This document shows positions 7,382 to 11,410 of a stretch of DNA of 11,410 bases, in pieces. The DNA comes from an uncultured Lachnospiraceae bacterium (lineage in GTDB: Bacteria; Bacillota_A; Clostridia; Lachnospirales; Lachnospiraceae). A program made the position numbers and the translations under genes. The stretch covers positions 1 through 11,410 of the forward strand of contig CADBNA010000129.1 of assembly GCA_902795835.1 (NCBI GenBank). The letters are read 5' to 3'. How positions within the stretch are numbered: position 1 is the stretch's first letter; every line of letters starts with the position of its first letter. The notes under the pieces are model-generated. The model was not told the origin of the DNA. It did no database searches and was given only the letters and a program-made list of their open reading frames with translations.

Positions 7382-8836
7382 TCATACAACATATACCAGC
7401 GGTATCCGGATGGAAAACGTCGTCCCCTCACCCGGTTTGCTGCTCACACGTATCGCGCCTCTGTGCATGAGAATCGCGCTCTTTGTAATCGCCAGTCCAA
7501 GTCCGGTGCCTCCAATCTCGCGGGAGTGGCTCTTGTCCACCCGATAGAAGCGCTCGAAGATATGGTCTAAGGAATCCTCCGGAATGCCGATGCCGGAATC
7601 CGCGATTGTCACATAGAAGTACTTGCGGTCAGCATTGAGCGAGACGCGGACCCAGCCGCCTTCCGGATTGTTGTACTTGATGGCGTTCTCGATAATATTG
7701 GAAAACGCAAGGGTCAGCTTGGTGCTGTCTACCTCGGCCGTAACCGGACGGAAACTGTCGAGGATCAGTTCCACGTTCTGCCTGTCCCCGATGGGCCGCA
7801 GCCGCCGGATAATCCGGTCAAGCAGGTCATTTATCCGGACCTCCTCAATGTTCAGGTCGGCCGCCCTCCTGTCCATCTTTACAAGGGACAGCAGATCGGT
7901 AATAATGCTGTTCTCACGGTCAATCTCTTCGGAAATATCCGTCATGAACTCTCTGTATTGCTCAACCGGAGCATCCGGATTCATATTCAGCGCGTCCGCC
8001 AGCACCTTCATGGAAGCCAGGGGCGTCTTCAGTTCATGTGACACGTTCGAAACGAATTCATCTCTCGAATCATCTATGGCCCGCACCCTGGTCATCATGC
8101 GGTTGAAGGAATCCGTGATCAGTTCCGTCTCGAGATAATCCGGCACGGATATCTCCTCGTCCTGGAAGCCCTCTGAGATCCCCTCAATCTCCTCTGATAT
8201 TTTCTGCAGAGGCTGTACAAGCACTCCGGACCACCAGAAGCCAAGCACAAGTACCAGCAGCAGAATGATAAGGAGTATCGTCGAGCCTCTCTGTTCCAGA
8301 ATCACCTTACTCGCAGCAATCTCAGACGTGGATACGCTGATCAGAAGAACGCCTTCCAGAGAAGGATTTTCGGCCTCGCGCCGCCGGATCCGCATGGTCA
8401 TTTCCAGATACTGGCTGTCTTCGTTGTACAGGCTTGTCTCTTTTCCTCTCAGACAGTCTATTACCTCCCGGGAAAGCGAGTACTTGCCTGTGTCCAGGTT
8501 AAAGGTATCCTTGATTACGCGGGACTCACTGTTGATGATCAGGATCCGGCCGCCGTAAATGCCGGCCAGCAAATCAAACTCGCCGTTGATCACTTCGTCA
8601 TCCGGGTGGGCCAGATACTCCCTTTTCAGCAGCTGGTCGATCAGGATGTCGCACTGGTTGCGGACACGGATCTCACGCTGGGACAGGGCGCGCGATTCAT
8701 AGCTCTGTACGACAATTGTCTCCGCAACCAGGGCGGGAACGATGCCCATGACAAACAGAAGCATCATGATCCGAAACCGGATGCTTCGAAAAAAAGGCCA
8801 TCTTCTGTTCAGTCCTCTGCTCTTCTGGTCTGCCAC
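7382..8836 (-). CDS. Membrane sensor histidine kinase (HAMP, HisKA, HATPase)
   Basis: This is a 484-residue kinase of the PhoR/WalK type. The first membrane segment is at about 23-44, then an extracytoplasmic sensor of about 140 residues with a PAS/Cache-like stretch (GRILIINSESRVIKD). A second segment at 186-204 leads to a HAMP linker (205-255). The phosphorylated histidine is H267 in SNVSHELKTPL. The ATP-binding domain has the N-box NIIENAIKYN (380-389), G1 DSGIGIPE (413-420) and G2 GGTGLGLA (442-449), so it should be active. The start is GTG at 8836, six bases after the stop of the small lipoprotein gene. Its ribosome binding site is weak, suggesting translational coupling. No response regulator is adjacent in the window; one would normally be expected directly upstream, where the small lipoprotein gene stands. 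Confidence 0.95.
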   Translation of the reverse strand: MADQKSRGLNRRWPFFRSIRFRIMMLLFVMGIVPALVAETIVVQSYESRALSQREIRVRNQCDILIDQLLKREYLAHPDDEVINGEFDLLAGIYGGRILIINSESRVIKDTFNLDTGKYSLSREVIDCLRGKETSLYNEDSQYLEMTMRIRRREAENPSLEGVLLISVSTSEIAASKVILEQRGSTILLIILLLVLVLGFWWSGVLVQPLQKISEEIEGISEGFQDEEISVPDYLETELITDSFNRMMTRVRAIDDSRDEFVSNVSHELKTPLASMKVLADALNMNPDAPVEQYREFMTDISEEIDRENSIITDLLSLVKMDRRAADLNIEEVRINDLLDRIIRRLRPIGDRQNVELILDSFRPVTAEVDSTKLTLAFSNIIENAIKYNNPEGGWVRVSLNADRKYFYVTIADSGIGIPEDSLDHIFERFYRVDKSHSREIGGTGLGLAITKSAILMHRGAIRVSSKPGEGTTFSIRIPLVYVV

Positions 8837-8842
8837 TGCTCT

Positions 8843-9298
8843 TTACTGTTCCTCAGTTTCGGCTTCGGCGTTTTGCTGTTCCTCAGTTCCGGCTTCGGCG
8901 TTTGGCTGTACCGCAGTTCCGACTTCGGCGTTTTGCTGTTTCTCAAAGCTGAACGTCACGCCGTCCATCTCCAGAACCAGCCTGTTGTCTGTATCTGTCA
9001 GGATCAGGTCATCATCCTTGTCCAGCCGGATGCCGCCCTGAACCTCTTCCCACTTACCGGTCTTGATACCGTCCGCATTCACTATGCTGGCGCTGCCGTC
9101 TGGGTCCAGGGTCAGGATAAAGGAACCGATCTCTTCCTGAGACAGTTCGATCTCCATGTACTTCGCCGACACCGCTGCCCATGTGCCTGTATACTTGCTG
9201 TCTGCATACCTGTCTCCCCCGCAGGCCGCCAGGAAAAGACAAAGCGCGCAAAACAGGACCAGAACCGCTCTGCTGATACTCCTGCCGCTAACCTTCAT
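8843..9298 (-). CDS. Small lipoprotein with C-terminal 10-residue repeats
   Basis: This is a 151-residue protein of no family I recognise. It has a lipoprotein signal peptide with lipobox LAAC and cysteine at 26. A compact middle domain (about 33-118) follows, with a pattern like small lipocalin-type or DUF4923-like bacterial domains: YTGTWAAVSAKYMEIEL, LTLDPDGSASI, GKWEEVQGGIRL, LVLEMDGVTFSFEK. The tail (121-151) is three 10-residue repeats of the type QQNAEAGTEE, acidic and probably disordered. The ATG at 9298 has a strong AAGGAGGGG site, making this the first gene of the kinase operon. It lies in the slot where a response regulator is often found. A role as an envelope partner or ligand-binding helper for the kinase is inference from position only. 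Confidence 0.85.
   Translation of the reverse strand: MKVSGRSISRAVLVLFCALCLFLAACGGDRYADSKYTGTWAAVSAKYMEIELSQEEIGSFILTLDPDGSASIVNADGIKTGKWEEVQGGIRLDKDDDLILTDTDNRLVLEMDGVTFSFEKQQNAEVGTAVQPNAEAGTEEQQNAEAETEEQ
8846..8935 (-). repeat. Three 30-bp tandem repeats in the lipoprotein gene
   Basis: Units 8846-8875, 8876-8905 and 8906-8935 are near-identical and keep the frame, encoding QQNAEVGTAV, QPNAEAGTEE and QQNAEAETEE. The unit length of 30 bases means copy number can change without frameshift. Confidence 0.93.
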
Positions 9299-9394
9299 GT
9301 GTGCTCCCCTCCTTATACACTGATTCTCCCGCCAATAACAGATTACGGATCGCTCCGCGCCGGATAAGCTCTTCCGGCAAGGTAATCATGTCAT

Positions 9395-9423
9395 ATTATA
9401 CCGTATGCATCCCGCTTTGAAAA
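9395..9423 (-). promoter_or_regulatory. Predicted promoter of the lipoprotein-kinase-GerMN-comEC operon
   Basis: On the minus strand TTTTCA (9418-9423) precedes a perfect TATAAT (9395-9400) with a 17-base spacer, about 97 bases before the ATG at 9298. No further convincing promoter or terminator was seen down to the comEC stop, consistent with a four-gene transcript. Confidence 0.55.
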
Positions 9424-9442
9424 TGCCCGCAGTTGTTTTTTC

Positions 9443-9471
9443 TTGCATTTTGCGGTCAGAAATTATAAGAT
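9443..9471 (+). promoter_or_regulatory. Weak candidate promoter of the transposase-like gene
   Basis: TTGCAT (9443-9448) is followed by TATAAG (9464-9469, 15-base spacing) or TAAGAT (9466-9471, 17-base spacing). Both readings are imperfect, so this is tentative. Confidence 0.3.
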
Positions 9472-9502
9472 GGTTATATCGAGGAATCACGGAGGTGAGC
9501 AG

Positions 9503-11410
9503 GTGAGTTATCGCGGTGAGCAGAAAATCAAAGGAAAAACTTACGTATATGAAGCCATAGCAGTCTGGAATCCGGAGAAAAAACGCTCGGAACAGAAGCG
9601 GGTCTATATCGGAAGCCGGGATCCGGAGACTGGTGATTTTATTCCGAATAAAACCTATGAGCTTCTGGAAAAGGCGGAGCAGGAAGGCAGCTCCAGAGAC
9701 GATGCCGTGCACGCCGTGCTCAGCAGCAAAAAGGGCAGGCGCTCTTCAAAGTCGAAAGAAGCAGCACCCGCGCGCCAGGATGAGATGAGGATTTCTGAAC
9801 CCACAGCATCTCCGACTGCTCCTGTGCCTCAGGAGAATACAGTATCTGAACCCGCTGTGCCTCAGGAGAATACAGTATCTGAGCCCGCTGCGCCTCAGAC
9901 AGCTCCTGTGTCTCAGGAGAATACAGTTTCTGAGCCCGCTGCGCCTCAGACAGCTCCTGTGTCTCAGGAGAATACAGTTTCTGAGCCCGCAGCAACTCAG
10001 GAAGCACTTACGCGCCGGGAAAATAAGGGATCTGAACCTTCAGTGCTGAGACTTCCGCCCGTGGAGCAGGCAGCCCCTCCCCGCATCGCATCCGCTGCCG
10101 GGTACGGCCGTGCCTGTGCGCTCAGGCAGGTTGCCGCAGGCTGCGGTCTTTCGGATATTCTGAAGAGATGCTTCCCCTCCTCATGGGAAAAAATCCTGGA
10201 ATATGCCATTTCCGGCAGCGGCCCTGTTCCTCCGGTTGATGAGGGAAAAGCCGGGGAGTTTTTCGCGGAGTGGACAGAACATTGCAGCGACCAGACATAC
10301 CGCTCTTTCTATACAGGTCTCAGCCATTTTTATCCGGACAGCGCAGATGTCCTGGCAGCAGGTTCTCAGGGCCGCGCGCCTGCTTCAGCCGGAAGCAGCG
10401 GCGCACGCAATGCCGCCGGCGCCGGCATACCTCAGATAACAGTTCTTGTCGGAGCGGAATCGGGGCTTCCCGTTTACTATCGGTTTGACGAGGGACTCGT
10501 TCCCGTCATGCAGGACCTGATCACGGGTTTCGGCTTTCTGAAGCCTCTGGACCTCACGCAGGTATGCTTCTGTTTTCCCGAGTTTCTCTATACGGACCGC
10601 GGACTTTATCTCCTGCTGCAGCATGACATCCGCTTTATCGTCCGCATGCCTCTCCAGGCAATTCCGGCCGCATCGCTGCTGAAAAACTATGATCCGGAGC
10701 AGCCCGGAGACGGCACCGAAGTCATCCTGAACGGACGCCCCTGTCTGATCCGCTCCGTCAGCACCGTACTCAATGGCCGTCATGTCTGCTGGCACCTCTG
10801 CTGTGACAGGCAGAGCCGCCGGGCTGCAAAGGCCAATCTGCTGCACCATATCTGTTCACTGGAGGAAAAAGTGACATCCGGCAGCCTGCAGACGACAGAT
10901 GCCGCTGTCAGGCGGTACCTGGCCTTTGAGCGGAAAGCCGGAGAAGGCTGGATGTACAGAAGGAAAGAAGAAGTGATCCGGGAAGAACTGAAATACGCCG
11001 GCTGTTTTATTCTGCTGTCAAACGGCGTCGACGATACCCTTCCCGTTCTGCAGAGCGCCCTGTTCCAGACAGACCTGGCAAAGATTGCCGACCAGCCCGG
11101 AAACCTGTCAGAAAACCTGAAATCCGATCCGGATCTGAAGGGCGCCGACCCCTGGAACCCCAAAGCCGTATCCACCGAAGTGTTCTGCTCCTTCCTGAAG
11201 CTGATCCTGCACACACGGATCCAGAACCTTCTCCTGTCCGGTGATGCCGCAGATCTTCTCACGGCGCCGGAAAAAGGCGGAAACTCCGGGGATCATCCCG
11301 AACCCGCAGCACTGTACAGCCCGGAAAACCTCCTGGCAGAACTTGAAGAAATCCGTCAGATCAGATACGAAGACGGAACAGCCGTCATAACGCCGCTCAC
11401 AGACAGGCAG
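9503..11410 (+). CDS. IS1634/IS4-like transposase-derived protein with repeat linker, catalytic residues apparently lost; runs off window edge
   Basis: The frame is open for 636 codons to the window end. GTG at 9503 is preceded by GGAGGTGA with seven-base spacing. The N-terminus (KTYVYEAIAVWNPEKKRSEQKRVYIGSRDPETG style, residues 12-43) is typical of IS1634-type transposases. So are ILKRCFPSSWEKILEYAI (219-236), PQITVLVGAESGLPVYYR (310-327), EEVIREELKYAGCFILLSN (489-507), FCSFLKLILHTRI (561-573) and the C-terminal LLAELEEIRQIRYEDG. Between N-terminal module and core lies a Pro/Glu/Ser-rich linker (about 85-190) with tandem repeats. Against the remembered family pattern, the first catalytic Asp (YDTTS-type motif) falls on Tyr270 and the catalytic Glu on Lys527. 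The second Asp falls on Pro359 or, with a gap, on Asp365 of DRGLY. It is thus probably not an active transposase. Decay without stops yet, or domestication, are the options. Perhaps 10-20 residues are missing at the end. Confidence 0.75.
   Translation, partial: MSYRGEQKIKGKTYVYEAIAVWNPEKKRSEQKRVYIGSRDPETGDFIPNKTYELLEKAEQEGSSRDDAVHAVLSSKKGRRSSKSKEAAPARQDEMRISEPTASPTAPVPQENTVSEPAVPQENTVSEPAAPQTAPVSQENTVSEPAAPQTAPVSQENTVSEPAATQEALTRRENKGSEPSVLRLPPVEQAAPPRIASAAGYGRACALRQVAAGCGLSDILKRCFPSSWEKILEYAISGSGPVPPVDEGKAGEFFAEWTEHCSDQTYRSFYTGLSHFYPDSADVLAAGSQGRAPASAGSSGARNAAGAGIPQITVLVGAESGLPVYYRFDEGLVPVMQDLITGFGFLKPLDLTQVCFCFPEFLYTDRGLYLLLQHDIRFIVRMPLQAIPAASLLKNYDPEQPGDGTEVILNGRPCLIRSVSTVLNGRHVCWHLCCDRQSRRAAKANLLHHICSLEEKVTSGSLQTTDAAVRRYLAFERKAGEGWMYRRKEEVIREELKYAGCFILLSNGVDDTLPVLQSALFQTDLAKIADQPGNLSENLKSDPDLKGADPWNPKAVSTEVFCSFLKLILHTRIQNLLLSGDAADLLTAPEKGGNSGDHPEPAALYSPENLLAELEEIRQIRYEDGTAVITPLTDRQ
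9827..9994 (+). repeat. In-frame 33/51-bp tandem repeats in the transposase-like gene
   Basis: Two 33-base units (PQENTVSEPAV and PQENTVSEPAA; residues 109-130) are followed by two nearly identical 51-base units (PQTAPVSQENTVSEPAA; residues 131-164). The shared core is QENTVSEPA, four times. All units are multiples of three. The product is a proline- and acid-rich, probably disordered linker. Confidence 0.92.

Larger units (their letters stand above)
9299..9502. other. Divergent intergenic region, lipoprotein-kinase operon versus transposase-like gene
   Basis: These 204 bases contain the operon promoter and ribosome binding site on the minus strand, and the ribosome binding site (GGAGGTGA, 9491-9498) plus a weak promoter on the plus strand. 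No obvious terminal inverted repeat of an insertion sequence was recognised, though the far end needed for comparison is outside the window. Confidence 0.6.

Noticed and set aside
9827..9994. Possible CRISPR-like array
   Set aside because: The repeats are direct, adjacent and coding, without unique spacers. They are protein-coding tandem repeats.
9720..10007. 95-codon minus-strand open frame with repeated SPETQELSEAQRAQ units
   Set aside because: It is the reverse reading of the tandem repeats in the transposase-like gene. The repeat periodicity keeps the opposite strand open.
10592..10606. DRGLY (residues 365-369) as the intact second catalytic motif of the transposase
   Set aside because: It resembles DRGFY, but using it requires a six-residue gap before the QHDIRFIV segment. 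The ungapped alignment puts Pro359 at the catalytic position. I kept it as an alternative and not as proof of activity.

Overview
The window looks like chromosomal DNA from a spore-forming-type Clostridia (Lachnospiraceae-like Firmicute). The evidence is the gene set and order around holA, rpsT, lepA and hemW, strong AGGAGG ribosome binding sites, frequent GTG/TTG starts and a GerMN-domain lipoprotein. Base composition is moderately high in G+C by eye. The genus cannot be fixed from this sequence alone.

Layout. 1-346 (minus) is the N-terminal part of hemW, cut by the window edge. It directly follows lepA (352-2166, minus), and the two form one unit driven from a promoter near 2229-2257. A 327-bp divergent gap (2167-2493) also carries the promoter of rpsT (2494-2757, plus, TTG start). 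rpsT converges on holA (2832-3818, minus), and the two share a bidirectional terminator at 2786-2821. Upstream of holA is a 153-bp gap with a predicted promoter overlapping a 19-bp inverted repeat. Beyond it lies a minus-strand run that looks like one operon: small lipoprotein (8843-9298), sensor histidine kinase (7382-8836), double-GerMN lipoprotein (6419-7345) and comEC (3972-6395). A promoter is predicted at 9395-9423. Plus-strand gene 9503 to the window end diverges from this operon.

How the genes fit together. lepA, rpsT and holA are housekeeping genes of translation and replication, and hemW is a heme-related radical SAM gene. comEC encodes the DNA-uptake channel. The kinase, the GerMN lipoprotein and the small lipoprotein look like a cell-envelope sensing module resembling the actinobacterial MtrB-LpqB arrangement, but no response regulator is in the window.

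The most unusual element is the 636-codon open frame from 9503 to the end. It has the overall sequence layout of an IS1634/IS4-type DDE transposase. The reading frame is intact, but at least two of the three expected catalytic acidic positions appear replaced, and a Pro/Glu-rich tandem repeat linker splits the N-terminal module from the core. It is best read as a decayed-but-open or domesticated transposase.
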